Source of the DNA: Chrysemys picta bellii
Taxonomy: Eukaryota; Chordata; Testudines; Emydidae
Assembly: GCF_011386835.1 (NCBI RefSeq)
Contig: NC_088791.1
Coordinates: 27,936,998-28,000,997 of the forward strand
Length of the DNA: 64,000 nt
Direction of reading: 5' to 3'
In this document: positions 46,507-56,945 of the stretch, piece after piece
How positions within the stretch are numbered: position 1 is the first letter of the stretch
Layout: each line of letters starts with the position of its first letter
Made by a program: the position numbers and the translations under genes
Notes under the pieces: model-generated
Seen by the model: the letters and a program-made list of their open reading frames with translations, nothing else
Database searches by the model: none
What the model was told of the DNA's origin: nothing

Positions 46507-46767
46507 GATAGAGCTGAAATCCCCATGGGACATCTCCACGAAGCTCTCCTGGAGGTAATTGGAAAGCCTTTGCATGAGGTTCCTGGGGAGAGTGGCCTTA
46601 TTGTGTTCTCCATAGTAGAAAACTTTTCCTCGCCAGGCTATCATCAAGTACTCTGGGATCATTGCCTTGCAGAGCATGGCGGCATACGGCCCTGGTTTTT
46701 GCTGGCTTTCACGCAGCATGCGTTCTTTCTCGGTCTCAGAAATTCTCAGCAGAGTGATGTCGCTCAT
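46477..46767 (-). CDS. Antisense open frame in the Harbinger intron, unknown function
   Basis: An ATG in good Kozak context (ACCATGAG) opens 96 codons on the minus strand: MSDITLLRISETEKERMLR, LCKAMIPEYLMIAWRGKV, LPRNLMQRLSNYLQESF and a C-terminal HIDLLFQ. Just before the ATG is TTCTAAGCAG, an acceptor-like site. Composition looks like a folded globular domain (mixed helix-forming, aromatic and charged residues). The spacing GKV-x-YYG-x-NKATLP-x-LMxxLxNYLxESF faintly recalls BEN domains, but I cannot assert that. Other readings are chance openness (the plus strand is open here too) or a captured exon. Confidence 0.35.
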   Translation of the reverse strand: MSDITLLRISETEKERMLRESQQKPGPYAAMLCKAMIPEYLMIAWRGKVFYYGEHNKATLPRNLMQRLSNYLQESFVEMSHGDFSSIAGHIDLLFQ

Positions 46768-48026
46768 GGTGACCTGCTTAGAATTAAGGGAATGTTACTA
46801 TTGGGACTGCTTGCCTGTTCCTTTACAGAACTCTCACCGGCGGTTTACAGCCACGCGGTGGAGGCGGGAGAGGGGCAGCATACAGGAATCTTTCCCGGGG
46901 ACAGCCGTGAGGGGGTGGGAAAGGGGCAGAGTTCATGCTTGCTGGATTGCCGGCAGCAGGAACTGGCCAACGACAGGAGCATTGCTTTGAACGTGAAAGG
47001 AGGGCACAGCTATAATTTAAGTTTTAAGCAGCCAAAAGTCTACGGCTTACCATGTCAGCCTGCTATCCGAATTCCGCTGTCCTGCCCCGCTTGTCTGATC
47101 TCCACTGCAAGACCCCAGGCACTGAATGCGAAGGCCGAAAATTCGACCTTGTCCTGAGTGCACATGTGATAGGTGCTGTGCATGGTCTTGTTCACAGAGA
47201 AAGACTATGTTCATTGTTCACAAAAAATTATCTTGTGAGGAATTTACTCCCTTTTTCCCATCCCACAGCTGCGAATGTCTCCTGACCTACTCTCGCATCC
47301 CCCTCGCAGAGGCTGGCGCAGATTAGGCGGAGAAAGAAAAGGACACGGGACGACATGTTCTCAGAACTTATGGGCTGCCCCCGAGCCAAGGCGGCACAGC
47401 AGACCCAGTGGAGGGAGAACATGTCGCAATACCAGCGAGCACACAGCGAACGGGAGGAGAGGTGGCGGCAGGAAGACCAGCAGGCGACTCAAACGCTGCT
47501 TGGACTAATGAGGAAGCAAACGGACACGCTCCGGTGCCTTGTGGATGTTCTGCAGGACCGGAGGCAGGAGGACAGAGTCCCGCTGCAGTCTCTCTCTAAC
47601 CGTCATCCCCCGCCACAAAGTCCCATACCCCCCTCACCCAAAGTCCCAAGAAGGAGGGGCGGCAGGGACCGTGAAAACTGTCACTCCACCCCTGCAGACT
47701 GCTCAAGTACCAGAAGGCTCTCATTCCCAAAAATTTGATAAGTCCTTTCCTTCCCGCTTCACCCAAGCCCCCATCCCAGTTTCATCCCCTAAGTGTGTAG
47801 TTGATAATAAAAGATACGTTTCTGTTAATTACTGTATCCATCACGTTCTTTTAGGGGAGACTGTGTTTGAAGGGGGGGAAGGGGGTTGGTAATTGGAGAG
47901 GACAGTCACCTTTACCAGGGTACAGACACGGGGGCAGGTTCAGCAGAAGGTCACACACACATTGCAGTCACTAGGCACCCTGGTCAGTCTGGGAGGTGGT
48001 TTTCATGTTCTGTGGGGGGGGGGCCA

Positions 48027-48144
48027 TGTGACTTTGTGGCGGGGGAGGGCGGATAGAGATCTTATGCAGCGGTCCTTGTCCTGGATCACAGAGCCACGCA
48101 GCAGGGGATCTGTAACCGTCCTCCCCGGCCACAAAGTCACATAG
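48027..48144. repeat. Inverted repeat between the convergent Harbinger genes
   Basis: CATGTGACTTTGTGGCGGGG near 48027 pairs with CCCCGGCCACAAAGTCACAT near 48123-48142. Arms are about 36 nt with a few mismatches, separated by about 45 nt. It lies between the two genes and could fold in either transcript. Confidence 0.75.
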
Positions 48145-48501
48145 CCCCCACACACAGAGTCCCAAAAAGGAGGGGAGGCAGGCTCCGTTGAAACAACCAG
48201 TCCACCACTGTGGACCACTCTATTGGCAGGAGCCTGTCATTCCTTGAGTTTAGAAGCGTTCTTTCCATCAGTATGCCCGCTACCCACCACAGTCTGTGTC
48301 CCACTTTCAACACTTTACCGCGAAATGCGTACTAAAGAAAACGGTGTTCATTAACAAAGTTCCATGTCTTTTATTTTTAAACGTGTGTTGGAAGGGGGGG
48401 GGGGACGGGGTGAACGGGGTATGTAGCTGGAGAGGATAGTCAACAGTAAGTGGGTAAAAAAACGGAGGCAGGTTCAGCTTCTCTTTAAACAAACTTAATA
48501 G

Positions 48502-49797
48502 TCACAGGTTACCCTGCTCACTGAGGAACCTAGCTTTCAAAGCCTCCCGGATGCACAGCGCGTCCCGCTGGGCTCTTCTAATCGCACGGCTGTCTGGTTG
48601 GGCGTAATCAGCAGCCAGGCTATTCGCCTCAACCTCCCACCCCGCCATAAAGGTCTCCCCCTTGCTCTCACACAGATTGTGGAGCACACAGCAAGCTGCA
48701 ATAACAATGGGGATATTGGTTTCGCTGAGATCAGAGCGAGTCAGTAAGCTTCTCCATTTCCCCTTGAGACATCCAAAAGCACACTCCACCACCATTCTGC
48801 ACTTGCTCAGCCGGTAGTTGAAGAGTTCTTTTTCACTGTCCAGGGCGCCTGTATAGGGCTTCATGAGCCAGGGCATTAGCGGGTAGGCTGGGTCCCCGAG
48901 GATCACTATAGGCATCTCCACATCCCCAGCAGTTATTTTCTGGTCCGGGAAGTAAATACCTTCCTGCAGCCGTCTAAACAGACCAGAGTTCCTGAAAACA
49001 CGAGCGTCATGAACCTTGCCCGGCCATCCTACGTCGATGTTGGTAAAACGTCCCCTATGGTCCACCAGTGCTTGCAGCACCATTGAAAAGTAGCCCTTTC
49101 GGTTAATGTACTGGCTGGCCTGGTGGTCCGGTCCCAGGATAGGGATGCGAGTTCCATCTATAGCCCCACCGCAGTTTGGGAATCCCATCGCGGCGAAGCC
49201 ATCTATGATGACCTGGACGTTTCCAAGGGTCACTATCTTTGACAGCAGTAGCTCAACGATTGCGTTGGCTACTTGCATCACAGCAACCCCCACGGTAGAT
49301 TTCCCGACGCCAAAGTGATTCGCGACTGACCGGTAGCTGTCTGGCGTTGCAAGCTTCCAGAGGGCTATGGCCACTCGCTTCTGGACAGTCAGGGCTGCTC
49401 ACATCCGGGTGTCCTTGCGCTTCAGGGCAGGGGACAGCAACTCACAAAGTTCCAGGAAAGTTCCCTTCCGCATACGAAAGTTTCGCAGCCACTGTGATTC
49501 ATCCCAGACCTGCAGCACTATGCGGTCCCACCAGTCCGTGCTTGTTTCCCGGGCCCAGAATCTCCGTTCCACAGCATCAACATGACCCATTGTGACCATG
49601 ATGTTCACTGCGCGGGGTCCCGTGCTTTGCGAGAGGTCTGTGCCACTCTCAGACTTCATGTCCTCACCGCGCTGCCGTAGCCTCCTCTCCCGATTTCTCA
49701 GCATCTGCCTCTGGAAAAGGTGGATGATAAGCTGCGAGGTGTTGACAACGGCCATAACTGCAGCGATGGTCGCAGCGGGCTCCATGCTGTCACTCAC
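48502..49797 (-). pseudogene. Harbinger DDE nuclease (HARBI1-like), one stop
   Basis: A single frame of 431 codons with one internal TGA at 49399-49401. The N-terminal part (from MSDSMEP; a second ATG at MEPAATI) has TSTDWWDRIVLQVWDESQWL and FRMRKGTFLELCELLSPAL. After the stop follow SYRSVANHFGVGKSTVG (helix-turn-helix-like) and the catalytic core: GGAIDGTRIPI, RFTNIDVGWPGKVHDARVF, VILGDPAYPLMPWL and MVVECAFGCLKGKWRSL. The acidic residues of these four blocks are all present, including the Glu; which Asp is the second catalytic one is uncertain. It would cut the element ends in the nucleus. The related copy at 20.5-21.1 kb has Arg at the TGA position. Confidence 0.85.
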
Positions 49798-50142
49798 CAG
49801 AAAAGTGCACGAACTGATTGCCCACCAGCGTTTCAGGGAGGGAGGGCGGGAGTGACGGTTGGATGACGACAGTTACCCAAAACCACCCTCGACACATTTT
49901 TTTCCCCAGCAGGCACTGGGGGCTCGACCCAGAATTCCGGTGGGCAGAGGGGACTGCGGGAACTGTGGGATAGCTGCCCACAGTGCACCGCTTCCAATGT
50001 CGACGCTTGCCCCATTAGTGTGGACTCACAAAGTCGAATTACTGTCCTTAGTGTGGATACACACGTTCGACTTTGTAATATCGATTCCACATATTCGATT
50101 TAAGTACAATCAAAATACTCTCGTAGTGTAGACATACCCTAA

Positions 50143-50860
50143 GTCTTTCCCTTAACAAACAGAAGTTTCACAGTTATTAAACTCCCTCTAACAACTCCCC
50201 AACTCTCCACAGAGCAAACAACGCACATTAAATGCCCATGTAAATAAACCCCCAGTCCTCCCCTCTCAACAAAAATCCCGTTCACACTACACACACAGAG
50301 CCAAACCTTGCTGAGAATATAAAAAGTTCCATGCTAATGATGGGGTGTGACATAACATTTTTATTGAGGCCCCTCCCTTCCTGATGCTGCTTATGTTTGC
50401 TGCAAAGAGGAAGGGGCATCTGCTGCCTGCCCCATGCCCCTCCACATGATCAAATAGTCTGTAATAGTCCTGGGAGGGAGAGGGCAGCATACCCAAAAAC
50501 ATTTTGACTGGCTGGAATCTTCTGGAACAGCAGCACTTAAAAACAGAACTGAATTTCTACTGACTGGCTGAAATACAAGAGATACTTCATAATATCTTTT
50601 TATTTTTATAATGCTCTCTAGATTAACGACATAATAAATTAGGTAGAGACAGGGAAAACAAAAATAATTTATATGAATTTTTTTTGCTAGATATGAACAT
50701 GGAAAAACTGTTAAGCTAAGTACAAGCTCTGTTCTTCCACATACATAACATACTTAGAAAGAATGGAGAAGCACTTGTTGAATTCTTGTGACATATGTCT
50801 ACCGCTGTCAAATTTAGATTATTGCAGTCAAACAATAAGAAAGGGAAAACTGGAGGGTGG
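50143..50860. other. Unassigned spacer
   Basis: No recognised gene or repeat. Confidence 0.45.
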
Positions 50861-50920
50861 CTTGGCAGTCACACTGGGCGGTTGCCCACATCGCCCACCC
50901 TTAAGGCCGGCCCTGCGGAG
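50861..50920. mobile_element. hAT-MITE end fragment
   Basis: GGCGGTTGCCCACATCGCCC followed by AAGGCCGGCCCTG, the inverted form of the CAGGGCCGGCC termini seen at 5101 and 8405. Only the end is present. Confidence 0.45.
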
Positions 50921-51069
50921 CAGCGAGTGGCTGGCAGGGCAGCTGATGCCAGAGCAAGCGCATGGATAGCAGAACGAGCAAGGTGCCTTTCCCCCCCGCC
51001 AAGGTGGGAGGTGAAATCAAGCAGATGCACCTCTGAACTCTGGGTCTTTACTGACCCACGACAACAACT

Positions 51070-51460
51070 GTGAGTGGAGTATGATGGAGGGAGAAGGGAG
51101 GTGCGCATTAAAAGAACTTTTGGTTGTTGGACTCAAAAACCTGAGGCAATGTACTTTGGGATGAATGTTTTGCTGATGGTTTTATGTTTATGAATCCTAC
51201 TTGCAATGTTTTCCCAAATTAATGCCAGGTTATTTTCCTCCTCCTATTTAAAGTTTCTTTTCTACACTCAGGCTCTTAGCTTGTGAGAGGAGAAGTATTG
51301 CCTCTTAGAGGTACCCAGGCCATGGTGTGTAATTTTCCCAGATTACTGAGTGGGGGCTCAATCTGGTTCTGTATTGTATTATTAAGATGGACCCCTGAAT
51401 ATTGAACCCATCTCTTGTTGCTGCTGATGCCACCTGGCAGAAGGGTTACAGTCGCATTTG
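51070..51460 (+). mobile_element. Probable LTR fragment
   Basis: Contains GTGTGTAATTTTCCCAGATT, AGTGGGGGCTCAATCTGGTT, GACCCCTGAATATTGAACCC and ends CTGGCAGAAGGGTTACA, a combination I associate with turtle LTRs. No internal region is seen. Confidence 0.4.
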
Positions 51461-51499
51461 AAAAGTTTTAGATTTAAGTGTTAACCCTACATTAATTTC

Positions 51500-52130
51500 A
51501 TGGATGACAATGACATCTTTAAAATGTAAGAAATGCAAGTATGAAGAAGAAAACCAAAGTTTTAAACCAGAACGGGAGGAAGATTTTGCATTCACTATTA
51601 AAGGTGGCAAACCCTATGCCTTACCTGCAATGCATCGCTCACTCACTACAAAGCGAGCAACTTGAAACATCACTATGAAACGAATCACAATAACTTTTTG
51701 TCTAAATAGCCTCCTGAATAAGAATTAAGGAAAAACAAGCTAACTGCATTAAAATTACACCTAAACAGTCAACAGACACTATTTTTGGTGTTCAGTAAGG
51801 AAGACGACACAATAACCAGAGCTAGTTTTATGTCATCGAATATTGCTCATGCTAAATTGCCACACTGTGATGGAGAATTTGTTAAGAAGAATATTGCAAA
51901 AGTGGTTGCAATTTTAGATCCAAGTAACACAAAACTTCAACGACTACTCAAGTAAATTCCAATTTCTCACCACACTACAGAGAGGTATATCTCCCAAATC
52001 AGTGCTGATGTTGCAAACAAGATGCAAAACAATCTAAAGAATTCTCTAGCATTCAGCCTAGTTGTCAACAAGTCCACAGATATACAAGATAAACCATAAC
52101 TAGCGATATTTGTTTGCTATGTTTCCGCTA
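51500..52130 (+). pseudogene. hAT transposase remnant (BED finger, SCAND3/Charlie-like)
   Basis: Plus-strand frames give KCKYEEENQSFKPEREED then FAFTIKGGKPYALPAM, after a frame change SNLKHHYETNHNNFLSK, then TRASFMSSNIAHAKLPH with CDGEFVKKNIAKVV, and later FSLVVNKSTDIQDK. This matches the N-terminal BED-like finger (F-x-W/E-x-F-x-C-x-C...NLxxHYxxxH) and the start of the catalytic domain of hAT transposases of the Charlie group. The finger cysteines are lost. It ends at 52130 where the DIRS element begins. Confidence 0.6.
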
Positions 52131-52224
52131 TTGAATGGACATGAGCAACACATATCGAAGAACACCAGTTATGGAAAAAGGTAACTGTCTTTTCTTCTTC
52201 GAGTGCTTGCTCATGTCCATTCAA
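52131..52224. repeat. DIRS 3' terminal palindrome
   Basis: Outer arms TTGAATGGACATGAGCAA and TTGCTCATGTCCATTCAA are perfect 18-mers. Inner pairs TCGAAGAA/TTCTTCGA and CAGTTA/TAACTG continue the pairing around the loop TGGAAAAAGG. Almost the whole 94 bp can fold on itself. Confidence 0.9.
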
Positions 52225-52329
52225 CTTAGGTGACTCCCAAGCAGTACCCCTCAGAGGTGGGTAGGAGTTCACGGACATGTAAATTGCAACACAGCTCTGC
52301 TGAACCCAGTGTCATCCCTGGCCTGCTGA

Positions 52330-53216
52330 GTGATGGCATAGTGGGTCATGAACATGTGCGCCGAGGACCAAGTCGTGGCTCAAGAGATATCCTGGATTGG
52401 GAAGTGTGCCAGGAAGGCCGCCGAAGATGCCTGAGCTCTGGTCGAGTGGGCTCTGATGATCGGCAGCGGAGGGACTCCCGCCAGCTCATAGCAGGTCCAA
52501 ACGCAAGAGGTGATCCAGTTAGAAATCCTCTGAGTGGACACTGGGAGACCCTTCATCCTATCAGCTATAGAGATGAAAAGCTGAGTCGACTTATGGAAAA
52601 GCTTTGTCCAATCTAGGTAGAAAGCCAGGGCCCTTCTTATGTCCAAAGCATGAAGGCGTCTCTCTTCACCAGTTTCAGGCACCTTGGGGCAGAAGACTGG
52701 AATGAAGATGTCCTGGCTCATGTGGAAAGTAGACACCACCTTGGGAAGGAAGGCCAGAGGAGTCAGAGCTGAACTTTGTTCTTACAGAAGACCGTCTACG
52801 GCGGCTCTGAGGTCAAGACTTGCAGCTCGGAGACTCGCCTCCCCCCCCCAACGTCACTGCCACCAGGAAAGCTATCTTCCACAATAAGTGAGACAGGGAG
52901 CATGAAGCCAAAGGCTCAAAGGGCAGGGGACCAAACTTGTGGGAAAAGTCTCTCAAGACCTCTGAGGAACCTGACCATCATGAAAGGCGGAAATGGCCGC
53001 CAGATGCACTCTGACAGAAGAATATGGCAGGCCTTGGTTCCTCAAATGAAACAGGTAGTCTAAAATCAACTAAACCAAAGAATGCGAAGAAGAGATGCCC
53101 CATTCGGCCGCCCAGCAGGAGAACCTCGTCCACTTTGCCAGGTAAGTCTGTCTAGTCGAGGGCTTTCTACTCTCGAGGAGGACCTTCTGGACCCCTTCCA
53201 AACAGGCCTGTTCCTC
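52330..53216 (-). pseudogene. DIRS tyrosine recombinase
   Basis: The N-terminal SAM-like region is KVLLESRKPSTRQTYLAKW (about 53.1-53.2 kb). The catalytic part has LHALDIRRALAFYLDWTKLF, STQRISNWITSC and AHSTRAQASSAAFLAHF (HxxR), then after a TGA at about 52377 ATTWSSAHMFMTHYA, where the Tyr of THY is the likely nucleophile. One stop and frame changes around 52.75-53.07 kb inactivate it. The enzyme would recombine the circular cDNA into the genome. Confidence 0.75.
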
Positions 53217-55042
53217 AGAGTTCAGCCATGCAACATCCACACCGTGAAGTGGAGGGACGCAAGGTTGGGGTGCAAGAGTTGACCGTGATCCTGTGACAGC
53301 AAGTCCGGTTGGTTCGGCGGGCTCTCTGCCAGCCTCAATAACATCCCAAACCAGTGCTGGTGAAGCCACGCCAGGACGATCATGATCACCTGAGCCTTGT
53401 CTCTCCTGATTTTCGCTAGGACCTTGCTGATGAGTGGAATCAGAGGGAACGCGTACATCAGGCTTCCTGCCCACAGCAGGAGGAAGGTGTCGGGGAGGGA
53501 GCCCTTGCCCAGACCCCATGTGGAGCAGAACCTGTGGCACCTCCTGTTCTGCCTGGTGGCGAACAAATCCACTTGGGGAGTTCCCCATCTCTGGACGATC
53601 ATGCCTGCTACCTCTGGGTGGAGCATCCACTTGTGGTGAGAGGATAAGTCCCTGCTTATGTGATCCACTAGCATGTTCTTTGCACCTGGGAGGTGACACA
53701 TTTCTAGGTGAATTCCATGGTCAATGCAGAAGTCCCAGAGACTGAGTGCCTCATGGCAGAGTCTCACACTCCCCCTTGTCTGCTGATATAGAACATTGAG
53801 GCTGTGTTATCCATCAAGACTCTGACCACTCTGCCTGACAAGTGAGTGAGGAAGACTTTGCATGCCCTGTGTACCATCCTGAGCTCTTTGATGTTTATGT
53901 ATAGCATCATTTCCTCTGCGCCCCCCAGCCAAGGTCCAAGGCATCCAAAACCAACTTGACTGAATGAGGGGTGCTGTCGAAGGGAACTCCTTCCAGGACT
54001 TTCCTGGGGATGGTCCATCATCACAGCGAGGGAAGTATCATTGCAGGGATGGTAATGACCTTTTCCAGGTGGTCTCTGGACTGGGAGTAGACCATTGCCA
54101 GCCATTGCTGCTGGGGTCGCATCCGGAGCCTGGTGTGGTGTACCATATATGTGCATGCTGCCATGTGACCTAGGAGGCACAGGCAAACCCAGGCAGTGGT
54201 CAGGAAATGCAAAGACTTCCGCGATGAGGTCCGTCAATGCCCTGAATTTCTCCAGTGGCAGGAAAGCCCTGTCGCAGGTAGAGTCGAGCACCGCTCCGAT
54301 GAACTCTATCCTCTGTACCAGAACTAATGTGGATTTTTTGTAGTTTACCAACAAGCTGAGGCGACAGCAAATGGCTAACAGCATCGTGACATCCCTTTGG
54401 ACCTGAGACCTGGAGCTGCCATTGACTAGCCTGTCGTCGAGATACGGGTAGATCTGGATACCCCGACATCTGAGATGAGCGTCACTAGGCCAAACAGGAG
54501 GACCACAAACTGATAGTGGTTGGGACCTACCGTAAATCGAAGGAAGCGTCTGTGTCCCTCAAATATGGCGATGTGAAAGTAGGCATCTTTTAGATTGAGG
54601 GCGGCGTACCAGTCTCCCGGATCCAGGGAGGGGATGATGGAGGCCAGGGAGACCATGCGGAACTTCAGCTTCGCTAGGAAGCGGTTCAAGTCTCGCAGGT
54701 CCAGGATAAGTCACAGACCGCCTTTGGGATTAAAAAGTAATGGGAACAGAAACCCTTATTCCTGTACTCTGGAGGTACGACCTCCACTACACCTAGCTGC
54801 AGTAACTCCTCTACCTCCTGCGCGAGGAGACTCTCGTGAGAAGGGTCCCTGAAGAGGGACGGGGAGGGGGGGTAAGAAGGAGGGGTAGAAAGCAACTGAA
54901 GGGTGTAACCCCGCACCACCGTACTGAGGACCCATTGGTCTGATGTTACAGATGCCCATGCAGGAAGGGAAGGAGAAAGGCAGTTGGCAAAAATAGGGGA
55001 AGAAGGATCCTGGGAGCAGTCTGGTAGGTTGCCCTTGGGCAT
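53217..55042 (-). pseudogene. DIRS reverse transcriptase and RNase H
   Basis: RT starts in 55042-54686: SLLAQEVEELLQLGVVEVVP then GFCSHYFLIPKAV. It continues in 54689-54426: LAKLKFRMVSLASIIPSLDP, YAALNLKDAYFHIAIFEGH, HYQFVVLLFGLVT. Catalytic YLDD is present in the minus strand at about 54430-54445 (QIYPYLDD), in another frame. RNase H: VLMDNTASMFYISRQGG (54384-53764) and CHLPGAKNMLVDHISRD with HPEVAGMIVQRWGTPQVDLF (53767-53222). At least four frame changes. Confidence 0.75.
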
Positions 55043-55046
55043 ACCT

Positions 55047-56667
55047 TCAAAACGGGCGCTTGGCTGCCTGATTATTGCGGGTTGAGCTCAGCTGCGAAGC
55101 CTGCGAAGGCTGGTGGTTAGGATGCCGCTTGTAGCCTCTGGATTTCTTATGGAGAGGCTCCTGTTGAGGGTGGCTCCCCTGGCCCTGAGGCTGCTGTGGC
55201 TTGAACTGCTTGCGGGCAGGGCTAGGCATATACAGGCCCAACGTTTTAAGAGTCATGTGGGAGTTCTTGAGGCCAGGGAGCTTATTGTCCGTCTGTTCTG
55301 CAAACAGGGCTTGCCCATCGGGGCCAGTTTCAGTGCCGACAATGTAGTTGGTACCACTGGTACCGAAGCTTGTCCTGCCATCATAGAACCTCGCTCCAAA
55401 CCAGGGCTGGATCCTGAGCGGTTGCTCCCAGGTGACCAGGACAGAGCGGAACAGTGGCTCTGCCCCGACCGATGCAGTCACTCCGCCTGGAGTCCGATCT
55501 GGAATGGGGTCTTGGGGACCGGTGGCATTCGACGAATCCGCAACAGCCCAGAGCCGGCGATCTATGTCTTGCAGTTGACGAATGGTACCGGGATGAGGAG
55601 CGGGACCAGGAGTCGGAATGGGCCTGGTACCAGGAAGCGCCTGCACACGGTAATGCCCTCCTAGGAGATTGGTGACAGTCTGAGGAATGGTAGCATCAAT
55701 CCCTCAATAGGTCCCTGGAGCGGTACCGTGGTCTCTGAGATACCAGGTGCTGGGACTGGTACTCCTGCTGGGGGGGCACATGCCTCCAGAGCTCTGTGCC
55801 CGGTGGCCGGCGAGCTGTGCCTCAAGCCTCTCTGCCCATGCCCAAGGCGCGGGGACTAAATGGGGCTGCGCTGCATCTGCCTTTCACGGTCAGAGGCATG
55901 GCGGCCACGGGAGGGCAAGCGCTGGTGGGACGTCCCCCGCGACGGGGAACGGTGCCACTGAGGTGGGGACCATGGCGGTCAGAACATAGGTTTACCCCAT
56001 GACTGAGGAACCGCAGGAGGTGTGGGCACATCGGGGGGGACATGATCTTCTGCACCACCTGCAGGGCCTCCGGCGTGGACAGTACCGAGCTGACAGAGGC
56101 TTCAGCCACTATCCAAGGTGGCCGGCAGGGAGCGGGCTGGGCTACACCTCTTGGGCCCGAGATCCCAACGGGGGTGAAGAGTTCCCCGGCCTGAGACCTT
56201 GCTTGCATCCAGTCTTATCCTTTCCCTTGCGGGAGGTTGGAGACCGACCTTGCACCTTTTCCTTGGGCTTCTTGGTCAGAGCCATGGATGGGGACCGGTG
56301 CCAGCCAGTGGACTGTCCCGGTGGGGCCCTGTGTACTGAGGTCATGGTGCTCGGCACCGAGTCGGAGCCTTGCTGGGGTGAGGGCCGACTCCATAAGGAG
56401 CACTCATAAACTAATATCACGCTCCTTCTTAGTCCTTGGCTTGAAGGACTTGCAAATTTTGCACTTTTCACTAATGTGCCCTTCACCCAAGCAACACAGA
56501 CAGCTGTGTGGATCACTAAGCCTCTTGCAGCAATCACAGGGCTTAAAGCCTGGGGACCGGGGCATGCCCCCTCCCAAGGCAAAGTCCCATTCGGGACCTA
56601 CAAAGTCTCTAACTATAGCTATGGGATTTACTAACACTAACAGAAAACTATATACACTATAATACAA
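55047..56667 (-). pseudogene. DIRS gag-like protein
   Basis: Starts at 56667 (MYYSVYSFLLVLVNPIAI). Then GFKPCDCCKRLSDPHSCLC, CLGEGHISEKCKICKSF and KPRTKKERDISL (56404). The middle is decayed. The C-terminal part (55646-55047) has GTNYIVGTETGPDGQALFAE and NKLPGLKNSHMTLKTLGLYM, parallel to FAENMDSHLHILKDLRATLK in the 13.3-kb copy. Confidence 0.65.
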
Positions 56668-56945
56668 GAATTACGAGTTCGTACGAATGAGAAAGTAATG
56701 GTGCTAGCTGAAGCAGCAACAGTTCCAGCACCGTCACTGGCGGCAAGAAGGAACTTAGGGTGAGGGGAGCCAGCGGTTCCCTATATATTGCAGCATATGC
56801 ACGTCATTCCAGGGTGCGCCAGAGCCGGTCCCCTACAGATATTGCTGAGGGGAAAACTTCCAGCACCAGTGCATGTGGCGAGCACACACACCTAAGTTGA
56901 ATGGACATAAGCAAGCACTTGAAGAAGAATCACAGTTACTGTAGG

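Larger units (their letters stand above)
46279..47268 (+). other. Intron of the Myb-like gene
   Basis: 990 nt with donor G|GTAAGTGTT and acceptor CTTTTTCCCATCCCACAG. The acceptor is the only one nearby that keeps the exon 1 frame open into LAQIRRRKK; a second AG at about 47310 would shift it. The intron has two copies of a roughly 78-bp direct repeat and the antisense frame. Confidence 0.65.
45702..47738 (+). pseudogene. Harbinger Myb/SANT-like DNA-binding protein, two exons, one stop
   Basis: Exon 1 starts at the ATG 45702 (MQSSPAEV; an in-frame ATG at 45621 is also possible) and ends at 46278 before the donor GTAAGT. It has a trihelix/Myb-SANT-like domain: APAWTDREVLDLIAVW, SKRWNAKIYEKISKAM, QCRVKIKELRQAYQKTK, then an acidic run (EDEEGEEEEE). 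Exon 2 starts at 47269 after CTTTTTCCCATCCCACAG and gives LAQIRRRKKRTRDDMFSEL, a Gln/Glu-rich probable coiled coil (TQWRENMSQYQRAHSEREE) and a basic C-terminus. In Harbinger systems this protein binds near the element ends and brings the nuclease to DNA. Splicing keeps frame but exon 2 meets a TGA at 47283-47285, five codons in. Confidence 0.8.
45301..50139. mobile_element. Full-length Harbinger DNA transposon
   Basis: A 4,839-bp element between TAA at 45298-45300 and TAA at 50140-50142, the 3-bp duplication of PIF/Harbinger transposons. Inverted ends GGCCTGGTCTACACTA and GGGTATGTCTACACTA. It carries the two genes the superfamily needs: a Myb/SANT-like protein (plus, two exons) and a DDE nuclease (minus), in convergent orientation, with AATAAA signals at 47806-47811 (plus) and 48370-48375 (minus strand). 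Both reading frames are whole except for one TGA each. It also holds a 96-codon antisense frame inside the intron of the first gene. Confidence 0.95.
52131..56945 (-). mobile_element. DIRS retrotransposon, near full length
   Basis: A minus-strand DIRS element. Left (3') end: palindrome 52131-52224. Then tyrosine recombinase (52.3-53.2 kb), RNase H and RT (53.2-55.0 kb), gag-like protein (55.05-56.67 kb), and right (5') terminal repeat TTGAATGGACATAAGCAAGC at 56898-56917. Inverted terminal repeats plus a recombinase instead of an integrase define the family, which integrates through a circular DNA and leaves no target duplication. It lies next to hAT sequence on the left and a second DIRS fragment on the right. 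Confidence 0.85.

Noticed and set aside
46465..47157. 230-codon plus-strand frame in the Harbinger intron
   Set aside because: It lies in the intron defined by good splice sites. It has no motif, and the region is stop-poor on both strands. The antisense frame has the better start context.
53434..53745. Plus-strand frames across the DIRS copies (also 13.3-14.6 and 55.1-56.4 kb)
   Set aside because: They are antisense shadows of the GC-rich DIRS coding regions, with no motif of their own.
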